Shown: positions 25,870 through 35,730, counted from the stretch's first letter. The stretch: 64,000 bases of DNA from Parundibacterium terreum (GCF_014636315.1 NZ_BMED01000003.1:788827-852826); one strand, 5' to 3'. Numbers and translations are program-made. The notes: a model not told the origin generated them from the letters alone.

Positions 25870-26277
25870 ATGATTGACCATCAAACCTCTAACGAGCAGG
25901 TCTCTGAGGGAGCGCCTGGAATTCGGAATGGAGGGCGCCATGGGACATGGCACGGATATCTTATCGGATATATTTCGGCGGCATCCTTACCTACTGCTGC
26001 GTTCATCTTGTCCACAAACACCTGGATGACCTCTGCGAGCGTCCTGGCCGCCCTGAGCGTGCTTGCGATAGCGCAGATGCTCGTTCACCTAATTTTCTTC
26101 TTACACATCAATACGGCGCCTGAGCAGCGCACCAACATTCTTGCATTCGCGACAACTATGTTTATTGTTCTCATTGTCGTCGTGGGTTCTCTCTGGATTA
26201 TGTCCCACCTGCGTCACAACATGATGCCGATGGATATGCTGATGAAATGCAGCGATAGCTCACCGTTGCTTTGGTAG
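25870..26277 (+). CDS. cyoD: Cytochrome o ubiquinol oxidase subunit IV (CyoD), orphan
   Basis: Inner-membrane accessory subunit of the cytochrome bo3 quinol oxidase, 135 aa. Three membrane segments are visible, with the family motifs HGYLIGYISAASLPTAAF, VLAIAQMLVHLIFFLHI and a final segment (IVLIVVVGSLWIMSHL) ending in HNM. A strong ribosome site (GGAGGA) precedes the ATG at 25870. CyoA, CyoB and CyoC are absent on both sides, so it cannot form an oxidase from local genes. It may be a fragment of a lost cyo operon or assist an oxidase encoded elsewhere. Confidence 0.88.
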   Translation: MIDHQTSNEQVSEGAPGIRNGGRHGTWHGYLIGYISAASLPTAAFILSTNTWMTSASVLAALSVLAIAQMLVHLIFFLHINTAPEQRTNILAFATTMFIVLIVVVGSLWIMSHLRHNMMPMDMLMKCSDSSPLLW

Positions 26278-26282
26278 GTGAA

Positions 26283-26579
26283 TTATTTGCCTCGTCCGCC
26301 ATATTTAATTCGAGCCGACGTCCGGCGCCGATATACAAACAATATCCCCAAGCTCGCCTTACCTAAAAGGATAGAGCCGCCTACACCGTACCTAATTGAG
26401 CAGATTGAGTCAGAAAAGCTAATTCCGCACGAAAAATAACACTCGGAAATATACCGAATGGGGGATACGTAACGCAGACCTTTTAGGATATATAAGGCAT
26501 CCGCAATGTTAAAGACTTTCCGGTTAGTTCCCCAGTGTCTTTTAGAGATAGCGCCAATGGAGTCAGTGGGCCGGCACAT
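26283..26579 (-). CDS. Doubtful hypothetical ORF
   Basis: An open frame of 98 codons convergent with cyoD. It has a hydrophobic centre but no ribosome site and no recognised motif. It is the only candidate in the 420-base gap before the chemotaxis receptor. I list it only because the gap would otherwise be empty, and it may well not be translated. Confidence 0.15.
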   Translation of the reverse strand: MCRPTDSIGAISKRHWGTNRKVFNIADALYILKGLRYVSPIRYISECYFSCGISFSDSICSIRYGVGGSILLGKASLGILFVYRRRTSARIKYGGRGK

Positions 26580-26698
26580 TGCATGTCGGATCGAACGCGA
26601 TTGTTAACACAGTTCGCGACCTCGATGAGACTAACAGGGACTCGCTACACGGAATGGTCTTATTAGAATCCTGCTAAATGCAATTGAAAGGAAATTTG

Positions 26699-28378
26699 AT
26701 GAATTTTGGAAGAATGAAAGTCTCCACTCGTCTAACACTAGGCTTCTCCCTTGTTCTTACCACGCTATTGATTATTGTAGTGATGAGCGTGAATCGTATG
26801 GCCAAACTAAAAAACAAAATGGACGACATCGTTAACATAAATGATGCCCAAGTCAAATTAGCTTCCGCGATGTATTTGACCACGACCGACCGCGAACTTG
26901 CCTTACGCAATCTTATTTTGCTCAAAGAGAAAGAGGAGATTCAGGCTGAAGTCGATAGGATCAAAGCGCAATCCATCAAATATGCCGCCGCCGAGCAAAA
27001 ATTGGCATCTATGTTGGACGGCACAGAAGAGCGAGACCTATTTAATAGTATCGGGGAGCAGGCAAAATTAGCTGAACCCTACATCAATCGAGCCGCCGAG
27101 ACAGCCCTCCAAGAACAGACCGATGAAGCGTTCAGGATACTGCGTGCCGATCTTCGCCCTATACAAAGAAAATGGTGGGCCACGATCAATGAATTTACTG
27201 CATATGAGGAAAAGCACAATGCCAAGGCTATTGCAGACGCTGAACAGATTTACACCACTGCGCGTGCCTTGGTCCTTGCATTCGGTAGTATCGCCTTGAT
27301 GACCGGTATCGTGGCTGCTGTCTTAATTACGCGTAGCCTCGTTCGCCAGCTCGGGGGAGAGCCACAATATGCGGTGGAGATCGCCGGCGGAATTGCCTCG
27401 GGCGATCTATCGATGATGGTCAAGGTTGTCGACATTGATCGTCCCAGCTTATTGAGGGCGATGAAGGAAATGCAGGAAAGCTTAGCCAATATTGTAGGTC
27501 AGGTGCGCATCGGAACTGAGACAATTGCAACTGCATCTCATCAGATCGCAACGGGTAATTTCGACCTTTCTTCGCGCACCGAGCAACAAGCGAGCTCATT
27601 GGAAGAAACTGCGTCATCATTGGAAGAGTTAACTTCTACTGTGAAGCAGAATGCCGATAATGCCCGGCAAGCTAACCAATTGGCTTTATCCGCCTCGGAT
27701 GTTGCAGTCAAAGGAGGCAAGGTGGTCGCAGAAGTCGTTAGCACGATGGGGTCTATCAGCGCATCATCCAAAAAAATATTCGACATTATCAGTGTTATTG
27801 ACGGCATTGCCTTCCAGACCAATATTTTGGCGCTCAATGCAGCGGTAGAGGCGGCTCGCGCTGGCGAGCAGGGCCGTGGTTTTGCCGTTGTGGCGACAGA
27901 AGTACGGAATCTGGCGCAACGTTCCGCCGCTGCGGCAAAGGAGATCAAAACACTCATTGGTGACTCAGTACACAAGGTTGATGCCGGTTCCCAATTGGTC
28001 GATCAAGCAGGGGTCACCATGGGCGAAATTGTTACCAGCATCCAGCAAGTGACCGACATCATGGCCGAGATACTGGCTGCCAGTCATGAACAGACGGTTG
28101 GCATAGAGCAGATTAATGAAGCAATACTGCAATTGGACGACGCTACGCAACAAAATGCTGCCCTTGTCGAAGAAGCTGCCGCAGCTGCAAATTCCTTGCA
28201 AGGCCAGGCGGACAATCTAGCGAGACTCGTGAGTACTTTCAAAATTGGTCACCTTCACACTGGAACTGAGAACGTCAATGCTGTATTGATGCAATCTTCC
28301 GTAATTCGCATCGGGGCAAAAGCTTTGCTGCCTATAAAGGTTAGTTACGAAGCAGATTCCACAAAATATCCTGCTTAA
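26699..28378 (+). CDS. Methyl-accepting chemotaxis protein
   Basis: Membrane chemoreceptor of 559 aa. Transmembrane helix 1 is near residues 12-30 and helix 2 near 194-216 ([21 protein letters not shown]), with a four-helix-bundle sensor between them. A HAMP segment follows. The signalling domain begins around [19 protein letters not shown] and has the hairpin tip [20 protein letters not shown], closely conserved. No C-terminal NWETF tether is present. The start at 26699 has AAAGGAAA before it; an in-frame ATG at 26678 is an alternative. The ligand is unknown and no other chemotaxis gene is near. Confidence 0.92.
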   Translation: MNFGRMKVSTRLTLGFSLVLTTLLIIVVMSVNRMAKLKNKMDDIVNINDAQVKLASAMYLTTTDRELALRNLILLKEKEEIQAEVDRIKAQSIKYAAAEQKLASMLDGTEERDLFNSIGEQAKLAEPYINRAAETALQEQTDEAFRILRADLRPIQRKWWATINEFTAYEEKHNAKAIADAEQIYTTARALVLAFGSIALMTGIVAAVLITRSLVRQLGGEPQYAVEIAGGIASGDLSMMVKVVDIDRPSLLRAMKEMQESLANIVGQVRIGTETIATASHQIATGNFDLSSRTEQQASSLEETASSLEELTSTVKQNADNARQANQLALSASDVAVKGGKVVAEVVSTMGSISASSKKIFDIISVIDGIAFQTNILALNAAVEAARAGEQGRGFAVVATEVRNLAQRSAAAAKEIKTLIGDSVHKVDAGSQLVDQAGVTMGEIVTSIQQVTDIMAEILAASHEQTVGIEQINEAILQLDDATQQNAALVEEAAAAANSLQGQADNLARLVSTFKIGHLHTGTENVNAVLMQSSVIRIGAKALLPIKVSYEADSTKYPA

Positions 28379-28634
28379 ACTAGGTTCGCCACCAAAATAT
28401 AGGCCAAGCATGGCCGCAGCATGAAGTCGATGTGGTTCCGGCGAGACGTCTTTTATATTCGCAGCCTATGTGGTCTTTTATGAGAATAAGCTGTTTGGGG
28501 ATATCACTTCCAAATCGCCACCCATCGTTTGGGGGATTCCCTTGTTACCGTTCCCGCTGGAAAATTACCCTGGTCGTGCTTTTGCGCGACCACGGCTGAT
28601 TTATGGGCGCAACTGGCAATACACAAGGAGACTA

Positions 28635-29990
28635 ATGATGCACGACGAATTAGATGAGGCGCTACGTTTGCCTGAAAGAGCAGTGAAGGAGATCCTGCCA
28701 CGTGTTGTTATTGTTGGAGGCGGTATCGGGGGCACAGCTGCTGCGCGCGCTTTGAAAAAAACTCCCGTTGAGGTTTTGCTCATCGACCGCAGAAACCATT
28801 ATGTCTTCCAACCGCTACTTTATCAGGTTGCGACTTCCGTATTATCTGAGTCGGAAATCGCCTCACCCATCCGTCAACTATCTGATTCTCAGGAAAATTT
28901 GAGCGTAATAATGGGCGAAGTAGTGGGAGTAGATACCGCTGGCCGTGAAGTGGTCGTCGACTGTGAAAATCAGTCTGCCAGAAGGGTCCCGTACGACTTT
29001 CTGATTCTAGCTACCGGAACTCACCCGACGTATTTTGGGAATGATCGGTTCTCAGAGTTTGCCCCCGGCCTCAAGACGCTGACGGACGCCAGGCGCATTC
29101 GAGATCGGATACTTGGCGCGTTCGAACGAGCCGAGTTGGAAGACGATCTCAATGAACAAAAACGTCATATGACATTCGTATTAGTAGGAGGTGGTCCTGC
29201 CGGAGTTGAACTGGCAGCGTCGCTAGCACAAATGACTGCCACCACGCTGAGATCGAATTTTCGGCGCATCGATCCTTCGAGTGCTTCAATCATATTGCTT
29301 GAAGGAGGAAAAAGCATATTGCCGGCCTACGGCGATGAGTTATCCGAAAAGGCTACTGCTCAACTCAAAAAGATCGGCGTAGAAATTCGAACTGGCGTGA
29401 TGGTCGAAAATATTGATGCGGACGGTGTTGTAGCGGCCGGTGTTCGCATTCCAAGCTCGACGGTCATTTGGACAGCGGGAGTGAAACCGTTCCCATTAGG
29501 CGACTGGTTAGGTGCCAAGACTGATCGAGCTGGACGGGTTTTGGTTGGACCATATTTAGAGGTGCCAGGGCACATGGAAGTATTCGCAATAGGAGATACA
29601 GCGGGTGTTCTACAAGACAATAAGCCTTTGCCCGGTGTAGCTCAGGTCGCCCTACAGCAGGGAAAATATGTGGGCAATGTGATTGCTGATCGTGTCCGAG
29701 GTCGCGTCGGTGCGCAACCGTTTCGATACAACGACAAAGGCAATATGGCCGTTGTAGGAAAGAACTTCGCGTTGCTTCAGACCGAAAAAATGCACACGAG
29801 TGGGTTTGTCACATGGCTGATTTGGGCTTTTATTCACATTATGTCACTGCCTCATGCACAAAATCGCATTCGAGTATATACGCAATGGTTTTGGTGGTAT
29901 TTTACCGGGCAACGGAGTTCGCGAATCATCGCGGAGCCAGAGGCCGTTTTAAGCAAGGGTCAGAAGCCGCTACCTTTTGAGCCGCACTGA
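28635..29990 (+). CDS. ndh: Type II NADH:quinone oxidoreductase (NDH-2)
   Basis: Single-subunit flavoprotein of 451 aa that passes electrons from NADH to quinone without pumping protons. The FAD-binding motif is VVIVGGGIGGTAAAR, the NADH-binding motif is FVLVGGGPAGVELAASLA, and the FAD site near the end reads VFAIGDTAG. YNDKGNMAVVGKNFAL and a hydrophobic amphipathic C-terminus (WLIWAFIHIMSLPHAQNRI) fit membrane attachment. The start at 28635 has AAGGAG five bases upstream, although the frame is open from 28470. It stands alone in a region rich in redox genes. Confidence 0.9.
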   Translation: MMHDELDEALRLPERAVKEILPRVVIVGGGIGGTAAARALKKTPVEVLLIDRRNHYVFQPLLYQVATSVLSESEIASPIRQLSDSQENLSVIMGEVVGVDTAGREVVVDCENQSARRVPYDFLILATGTHPTYFGNDRFSEFAPGLKTLTDARRIRDRILGAFERAELEDDLNEQKRHMTFVLVGGGPAGVELAASLAQMTATTLRSNFRRIDPSSASIILLEGGKSILPAYGDELSEKATAQLKKIGVEIRTGVMVENIDADGVVAAGVRIPSSTVIWTAGVKPFPLGDWLGAKTDRAGRVLVGPYLEVPGHMEVFAIGDTAGVLQDNKPLPGVAQVALQQGKYVGNVIADRVRGRVGAQPFRYNDKGNMAVVGKNFALLQTEKMHTSGFVTWLIWAFIHIMSLPHAQNRIRVYTQWFWWYFTGQRSSRIIAEPEAVLSKGQKPLPFEPH

Positions 29991-30099
29991 AAGCGGCCTC
30001 ACATTTCGAGCGCGATCCTGGACGAACATTAATCTCAGGTCATAATTTCAGGCATTATCTAGTTTTCATATAGCAATTAAATTAAAAAGGTAAAAACGT

Positions 30100-30396
30100 A
30101 TGGGAATGTTTTCGGTGGGAGTAATTTCATTTGGAGTTGCATTATTTGTTCCAATAGCCTATTTGATCGGCCGTCAAGTTCGTTGATTCTCAGCGTGGAT
30201 TGGGCGAGAACCTGGGCCGAAAGAACGAGCTACGGTTGTTGTCATTATGTTGGCCGTGGTGGGTTTCATCTTTGGCTCGTTAGCCCAGCCTGCGTGGGAT
30301 TGGAGCGCGGATTGTCGCGCCGAAGGGAAAAACCTGCTTGGATGTGTATTAAGCTCTGCGACTGCTCAAAGTAGTGTTAATACCCCCCACTTATAA
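30100..30396 (+). pseudogene. Small membrane protein frame split by an in-frame TGA
   Basis: A 28-codon reading frame (MGMFSVGVISFGVALFVPIA, hydrophobic) with a ribosome site AAGG nine bases upstream ends at a TGA at 30184. The same frame continues open for 70 codons to 30396 and encodes a second hydrophobic segment (VVVIMLAVVGFIFGSLA) and a Cys-containing tail. The arrangement suggests one 98-codon two-helix membrane protein interrupted by a stop, but two separate small peptides are possible. The second half has its own ATG at 30247 without a clear ribosome site. Confidence 0.45.
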
Positions 30397-30464
30397 CGAG
30401 TTACCGGAGTGGGATAGAAGTCAGTATTCCTTCTTTCCCGCCCGTAATTTAGAAAATCTAGACA

Positions 30465-30776
30465 TCAAAACCAAAAATACCATACAACCGTAGCTATGCT
30501 CCCGAGCAAGGCAACAACGGCAAGTTTCTTCAAAATCCTAGCTGTCGCAACCAAACCTCTGATTTCGTCGTCAATCGATAGGATTACTTCAGCGTGGGAT
30601 TGTTCTGTAACGACTCCGGGGTTTTTATTGAATTTGTCCAAGCGGATGTGCAAAATTTTTCTCCGTATATCTATAGGTGGCTGAAACAGCTTAGAGCTAC
30701 GAGCAAGAGCGATACCACGTTGCTTCGTTCGGCATTCATAAAAATAGAAAATAAAGCCCCAATATTTCCTATTCAT
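30465..30776 (-). CDS. Hypothetical protein with C-terminal membrane anchor
   Basis: Unrecognised protein of about 103 aa ending in a hydrophobic helix (LAVVALLGSIATVVWYFWF), so it is probably tail-anchored. Its middle is charged. A TTG at 30788 overlaps the stop of the upstream gene in TTGA form, so translation may be coupled; the first ATG is at 30776. The pair looks like a two-gene unit of unknown role. Confidence 0.45.
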   Translation of the reverse strand: MNRKYWGFIFYFYECRTKQRGIALARSSKLFQPPIDIRRKILHIRLDKFNKNPGVVTEQSHAEVILSIDDEIRGLVATARILKKLAVVALLGSIATVVWYFWF

Positions 30777-30784
30777 TCTTACGA

Positions 30785-31297
30785 TCAAAGGCGGGCCAAT
30801 TGCTCCAGCAATGGAGCGGCTTTGTTTACAAGTTCGGAAAAACCGGAATGCTGTAATTGTAATAAATCAATTGCGTGATCGATTTGGTCCGGATCTAGAC
30901 GCATTGTTGAATCGTGAAATTCTCGCGCTCTTTCTTGGCACACCGCGAGGCCTATATACCAAGCTACGAGATCTCGTGGCAGCGGGGCAGATAACAGGCC
31001 TATATGTTGACCAAGTGAGCGAAACACTATTGCGTAATCTTTTTCTCCTCGAAAGTGATTGCTAGCGAAGCGTCTTTCTGTCTGCAATGCGGCTATTTCG
31101 ATTTCGAGTCGTCCTAGATAATCATCCCGAATCTTGCATCGTAAAGCTTCAATTTCACCTAAAAGTGCACATGCCACATTTCGGCGCAGTCGCCGCGTTT
31201 GCAAATACCTCTGGAAGTTGTTAGCGACAAAGCCGGATAAGCCGCCGATAAGACCGCCGGCAATCGCGCCAGAAATTTGTGCCAATTGAATTTCCAT
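30785..31297 (-). CDS. Hypothetical membrane-anchored protein
   Basis: Unrecognised protein of 170 aa. An N-terminal glycine-rich hydrophobic helix (ISGAIAGGLIGGLSGFVANN) is followed by a basic stretch and a predicted all-helical cytoplasmic part. The start at 31297 was chosen for a TAGGA ribosome site just before it; the frame stays open upstream to 31396. It overlaps the next gene by a few bases on the same strand. Confidence 0.5.
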   Translation of the reverse strand: MEIQLAQISGAIAGGLIGGLSGFVANNFQRYLQTRRLRRNVACALLGEIEALRCKIRDDYLGRLEIEIAALQTERRFASNHFRGEKDYAIVFRSLGQHIGLLSAPLPRDLVAWYIGLAVCQERAREFHDSTMRLDPDQIDHAIDLLQLQHSGFSELVNKAAPLLEQLARL

Positions 31298-31837
31298 GTT
31301 CCTAAAAATCCTGATGCCTAAAACGCTAGGCTTTAAGCCTGAAGTTTCGCGTGTTAGAGCGCTGCACTCACCGCAAAGTTGAAATATAGATATCAAATGC
31401 TGATCTGCTCAAGCGAAGGTGACGACGATAACGGCTAAAAAACGAAATTTCCATCCCCAAATTGGGGGATAGGAAAATCTTGTTTCCAGGTGTCTGAAAC
31501 GGCAAGCTGCGTCTCTCGTCAACGAAAAATGAAAAAAGCTGGATTCGAGGGAGGCAGAAGCTTGCGACATTCGTCTCACGATGCTCACGCATCATATCGC
31601 TGGCACCCAACTAGTCTATTCAGCATATGTTTACTCCCACTTTTACCCTATTCAAACTTCGAGGATTTCCGCCTACCATGAACTACGGGTTCCAGTCGCC
31701 AAGTGGTACTGTTTTCGATCACGAAATGCCGGTTAGTGGCTGTCGGAAACCTAATTCAAAGGACTAATGGAGCATTTATCCAAGTCGTATCGGCCTTGAT
31801 CCGATTAAGCGTGGCATCATATTTGGGGAGTTTTGAA
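31298..31837. other. Gap of about 540 bases
   Basis: AT-rich DNA with short open frames only. I see no ribosome site with a convincing frame, no tRNA and no strong hairpin. Confidence 0.4.
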
Positions 31838-32314
31838 ATGAAAACTGCAACGCCGGCTGGCGACACAAAGCATCATATTTCTGATGACGATTTTGGGAAC
31901 CAAGAAAAAATTGGCATTAGGCGTATTCAAATAAAGCATAGCAATCAGAAGTCTATGGCAGTAGTGGGATCGTTCTTCGCCGCAGATAATTTGCTCCAAG
32001 TTTGGTCAAGGTCATCAACGATCGACTTTGAATGTAGATTCGAAATTACCTATCTCGACGGTTGTATTCTTGCCGGGACACATAAAGTTCAACTGTCACG
32101 CAACTCGTCTTTGCGATCATTCTTTGCGAGGCATGCACGATTTGGGTTCGGCAGTACATGTCCGGTAAGCAAATCGCGTGAGCGTACAGGAAAAAAAACA
32201 AATTCGCTGCTATTGATCTCAAATGAAAATCAGCAGTTCGGATCTAATTTTTTAGATCGCTATGAGATAGAGGATTTCGCACCGGTGCACTTGACTAACG
32301 ATACGCTTCGCTAA
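31838..32314 (+). CDS. Hypothetical protein
   Basis: Unrecognised protein of 158 aa, mostly polar, with no signal peptide or membrane segment. A good ribosome site (GGGGAG) lies seven bases before the ATG at 31838; the frame is open earlier but without such a site. It contains an antiparallel-looking stretch FECRFEITYLDGCILAGTHK. Neighbours give no hint of function. Confidence 0.45.
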   Translation: MKTATPAGDTKHHISDDDFGNQEKIGIRRIQIKHSNQKSMAVVGSFFAADNLLQVWSRSSTIDFECRFEITYLDGCILAGTHKVQLSRNSSLRSFFARHARFGFGSTCPVSKSRERTGKKTNSLLLISNENQQFGSNFLDRYEIEDFAPVHLTNDTLR

Positions 32315-32686
32315 CTTTCTTATGGATCACCGGTCGGTCCCGTCTACGAATTTGGAATATACCTTATTCAGACATACCAGTGAGCGGTCGTCGTTTGAGA
32401 GGTTGTTTCATCTTTAGTGCCACATCTAGGGGAATTCGAGAACGCATCATATCGCAAGCATCGCATTTATGTTGGTCAGCACCACAGAATTTGGCTTCGC
32501 CCCTTCCGTGTTCAGCGGGATATTTATTCTTTTAGGAGTACGCGGGCTTACATAGGCTGCAAGTTGCCTAGCGAACCCAAGGTTTTTCCTGGATGTAACG
32601 CGCTTGGAGCCAACAGTTTGGTATCGCTCTCCGATAGCATTGGTCGAGCCCTTAAGTAATAGTGCTGAAGTTAGAAAAATCAAAGT
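32315..32686. other. Gap of about 370 bases
   Basis: AT-rich, with an 80-codon open frame from a GTG at 32417 that shows no ribosome site or motif and was not called. The gap probably contains the promoter of the YoaK-family gene. Confidence 0.4.
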
Positions 32687-33340
32687 ATGGATGAAAATCG
32701 TCGGAATCAGTTTCAAGGAATAAGTTTGGGTTGCGTTGCGGGGTATGTGGACACCTTGGGATTTATTGCGCTGTTTGGGCTGTTCACAGCCCATGTTACC
32801 GGGAACTTCGTGCTTATTGGTGCGGGGATGGCTGATCCTTCTCGGGCCGCTATCCTCTTAAAGATTTTGGCCATTCCTGCATTTGTTATTGGAGTTGCTG
32901 TCGCTCGTGTTTTGATCGCTGTTTCCCAGTGTCGTGAATGGCCCGCCCTGACGTTATCTTTGGTTTTACAGATATCATTGTTGTGCGGATTCATGTTGTG
33001 TGGATGGCTGGCCTCGCCAATAGAGCAAGAGACTACTCCTTGCGCAATGGTTGCGGGTTTATTTGGCAGTGCCGCAATGGGCGTGCATAGCGCGACTGGC
33101 CGCTTATTGTTGTCTCATTTGGCGCCGACATCGATGATGACGGGAAATGTAACGCAAATTGTCATCGATACTATAGATGTGCTACTCGGCGGAGTCGACG
33201 ACGTGGCCGAAGCACGCTGCTCAAAATTTGTTTGGCCTCTCGCAGCGTTTGGCGCTGGTGCGGCCCTCGCTGCATTTGCTTACCGCGCTATCGGTTTTTT
33301 TTTGCCTTACTTTTTCCGATCACTGTTCTCTGCTGCGTGA
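32687..33340 (+). CDS. YoaK family (DUF1275) membrane protein
   Basis: Inner-membrane protein of 217 aa with about six hydrophobic segments. The family motifs are CVAGYVDTLGFIALFGLFTAHVTGNFV at the N-terminus and MGVHSATGRLL-x-x-x-LAPTSMMTGNVT in the middle. Function is not known; relatives are called DUF1275 or YoaK, sometimes placed near oxalate or phosphate genes. It stands alone here. Confidence 0.85.
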   Translation: MDENRRNQFQGISLGCVAGYVDTLGFIALFGLFTAHVTGNFVLIGAGMADPSRAAILLKILAIPAFVIGVAVARVLIAVSQCREWPALTLSLVLQISLLCGFMLCGWLASPIEQETTPCAMVAGLFGSAAMGVHSATGRLLLSHLAPTSMMTGNVTQIVIDTIDVLLGGVDDVAEARCSKFVWPLAAFGAGAALAAFAYRAIGFFLPYFFRSLFSAA

Positions 33341-33535
33341 TCGTCATGCAATGGAATTTGGATCGGAGTCGCGTCGCGCCGGGTGAGCAAAAATCGCTGG
33401 GAAGCAGTTAATAGTGGTGTGATAGCTGCAATCCCTCAACGGATCTCGCCGAGTTTTTCCCAAGACAATGCGGAAATAAAATCCCGATTTTCTATATCTT
33501 TGCTTTATCGAGTGGAGGCGAAAATCGTGGCAGGT

Positions 33536-34228
33536 CTACGGAATTGTTGCGATGTACGCCGATACTGATTTCATCTCATCCTCGCTCAACTTGACAGCGA
33601 CACCCTTCATAACCGTTGCCAAGGGATTATTGAACTTCGGAGCGTCACGATAGACATGTAATTGCTCCAGCGTGTAGCTTGCTGGTTGAGAGGCAACGCG
33701 GGGAAATGCAGCCTGCCCATGTCCTTGGGCACCATGGCAGCTCGCACAAGCCGGTGCGCCGGCTGAGCTTCCCTTTGTAAATATGCGTTTCCCCTCTTCT
33801 TCTAAGTCACGATTTGATGATGCTTGCGGTTTTGCTGTTTGTGCTCCGAAATATTCACTAACGTCATGCATGTCGGAATCTTTCAACGAAGCTGCAAAAC
33901 CCTTCATGATTGCGTTGGGACGTTCCCCGCTCTTGAAATTTACCAGTTGCAATTCCAAGTATGCGGGGGCTTGTCCGGCCAAGTTCGGGTAAAGCGCAGG
34001 ACTTGCCGTATTGCCGTCGATCCCATGGCACGCCACACAGGTTTGCGCAATCTGCTGTCCGTGTTGGATTGAAGTCTGCAGGTCTGCGGCAAAGGTAGGT
34101 GTGGTTGTTAAAAGCATTGAACTGCTAGCTAAGACGACAAGACAAATGCTTTTCCGGACATTATTCAGTCGATTCAAATCTTGAAAACTTTTGCGGGCTC
34201 TTTCGTCACTAATTCTTTGGGAAGTCAT
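33536..34228 (-). CDS. Diheme cytochrome c (cytochrome c4-like)
   Basis: Exported electron carrier of 230 aa. A signal peptide (ICLVVLASSSMLLTTTPTFA) is followed by two cytochrome c folds with heme motifs TCVACHG and ACASCHG, each with a later methionine ligand segment (NAIMKGFA and ATVMKGVAV). The layout is that of cytochrome c4, which passes electrons to terminal oxidases. The n-region before the signal helix is long (about 27 residues), so the true start may be later. It is transcribed away from the AraC block. Confidence 0.88.
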   Translation of the reverse strand: MTSQRISDERARKSFQDLNRLNNVRKSICLVVLASSSMLLTTTPTFAADLQTSIQHGQQIAQTCVACHGIDGNTASPALYPNLAGQAPAYLELQLVNFKSGERPNAIMKGFAASLKDSDMHDVSEYFGAQTAKPQASSNRDLEEEGKRIFTKGSSAGAPACASCHGAQGHGQAAFPRVASQPASYTLEQLHVYRDAPKFNNPLATVMKGVAVKLSEDEMKSVSAYIATIP

Positions 34229-34878
34229 GGCTATCTTTCGATGTAACGTTAAATAAATTTGAATTCGCAGAAGAAATTCAAAGAATGCTTAACAGTATGT
34301 CTTTCGCTAGCGAATTGTCTATTGTCCGAAAGAGGGATGGGTGCGGCAGCCTGCCCGCAGAATAGTTGCGATCGCTGTGGCCGTTAGCCTTTATTGCGGA
34401 TTTGTAAAGACGCGAACGGCGGGGAGGTGTAATGCAAAATATGCAATGAACGCTACAAAATCTAGTCGCCGGCGCTATCGGACACAATTCGTTCACACCC
34501 GCTTCTGTACATCTCGCGCAAACGGAATGCACGCTGCTTTTGCCTGCCTTTCCATCTACGCTTTATCTATGTTCCACCGGTTCTTCCTGGAATTTTTTGG
34601 AAATCAAAGCGCAACACACATTTTCTGTGTGATGGACGCAATGGCCCAAGCACCGAGATGCGGCGAAATCATGGCAAATAACACTTATATGTAATTGTGG
34701 CGACGCTCACGTTGACGATAAGCTGCGTTCAAGTATTCGTCCAATGTTTGGACGAATAGAGATGGACCGAAGTTCGAATGGCATGTCTGCCCATTCGTCA
34801 ACGCCCCTTCTGACACCTAGCTGATTTAGAAATTGGATTTAGGGAGCGGTTCTATTTGAGCATACTGGAGGCCAAATA
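34229..34878. other. Gap upstream of the AraC gene with an inverted repeat
   Basis: A 650-base gap with no convincing gene. It holds a perfect 11-bp inverted repeat TATTCGTCCAA-TGT-TTGGACGAATA at 34734-34758. A second, weaker repeat CGAATGG/CCATTCG lies at 34775-34797, and its right part CCATTCGTCA again contains the TTCGTC half-site. The repeats lie 80-145 bases before the AraC start, as an operator or activator site would. Confidence 0.55.
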
Positions 34879-35730
34879 ATGGATGTTTTGTTTGACCGCG
34901 CTCACACAGACGATGAGGCGCTCGAAGCTCACTGCGAAGGAATGTACGTCTGGACAGGGAACGCATCGTGGTCCAAATCGATCGCAAATGCACATGAAAC
35001 CCACGCAATAGTAGCTCCCTGCACGCGCACTTCCGTGATCTTGAGTAACGGTCCCAACACCGGTGATCAACAAAAAACTAAGCTCACAGATCGACATGTC
35101 TCGATTATCCCTGCAGGCTGCGCTCATAGCCTGGAGTGGGATGGGGAAGCTGAGCTGACCAGCATCATGCTGAAACCTGCATTTTTGGATGCATTGGCCC
35201 AAGTCAACGAGATTGGCAGCTATCACTTGACCGAGCAACTTAAGTCGGTTGACCCTTTTCTATGGCATATGGCGCGCGGGATTGAGCGGCAGCTCAGGCT
35301 CCGTCGTCATGCGGAAAAATCCTATATTGAGTCAGTGGCCGTCGTCATTGGCCAGCATCTTCTGTCTACCTATAGTGATGCGCCAGTCAATAGCGCTTCG
35401 TTAGGAGGATTGCCACGCTATAAAGTGAGGCGCGCGATCGACTTTGTACGTGATCATTATCGAGACGATATTGGCTTTCGCGATATCGCCGGACAGCTCG
35501 ATATGAGTCCATTTCATTTTGCCAGGATGTTCAGGCACTCCACGGGCGATTCGCCTCATCAGTTCATTACGCGGTGTCGTATAGATGCAGCCAAAAAAAT
35601 GCTTATTGAAGACGATATGGCGATTGTCGATGTCGCGTTCGCGGTGGGATATAAGAGCCAGAGCTATTTCACTACACGCTTTGCTCTGCTGGTAGGGATG
35701 ACACCCGCGGCTTTTCGTGGCTGCCGCTGA
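34879..35730 (+). CDS. AraC-family transcriptional regulator
   Basis: Regulator of 283 aa. The N-terminal 170 residues form a cupin-like sensor (DRHVSIIPAGCAHSLEWDGEA is typical of AraC sensors). The C-terminal tandem helix-turn-helix includes DIGFRDIAGQLDMSPFHFAR and VDVAFAVGYKSQSYFTTRFAL. It lies 106 bases upstream of the catalase gene on the same strand, at the head of a run of hydrolase and porin genes that it probably controls. The inducing molecule is unknown. The start at 34879 has a weak ribosome site. Confidence 0.88.
   Translation: MDVLFDRAHTDDEALEAHCEGMYVWTGNASWSKSIANAHETHAIVAPCTRTSVILSNGPNTGDQQKTKLTDRHVSIIPAGCAHSLEWDGEAELTSIMLKPAFLDALAQVNEIGSYHLTEQLKSVDPFLWHMARGIERQLRLRRHAEKSYIESVAVVIGQHLLSTYSDAPVNSASLGGLPRYKVRRAIDFVRDHYRDDIGFRDIAGQLDMSPFHFARMFRHSTGDSPHQFITRCRIDAAKKMLIEDDMAIVDVAFAVGYKSQSYFTTRFALLVGMTPAAFRGCR

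Noticed and set aside
32417..32659. An 80-codon frame before the YoaK-family gene
   Set aside because: GTG start without a ribosome site and no motif.
34278..34694. Open frames of 84 and 117 codons in the gap before the AraC gene
   Set aside because: No ribosome site, no motif and heavily skewed composition.
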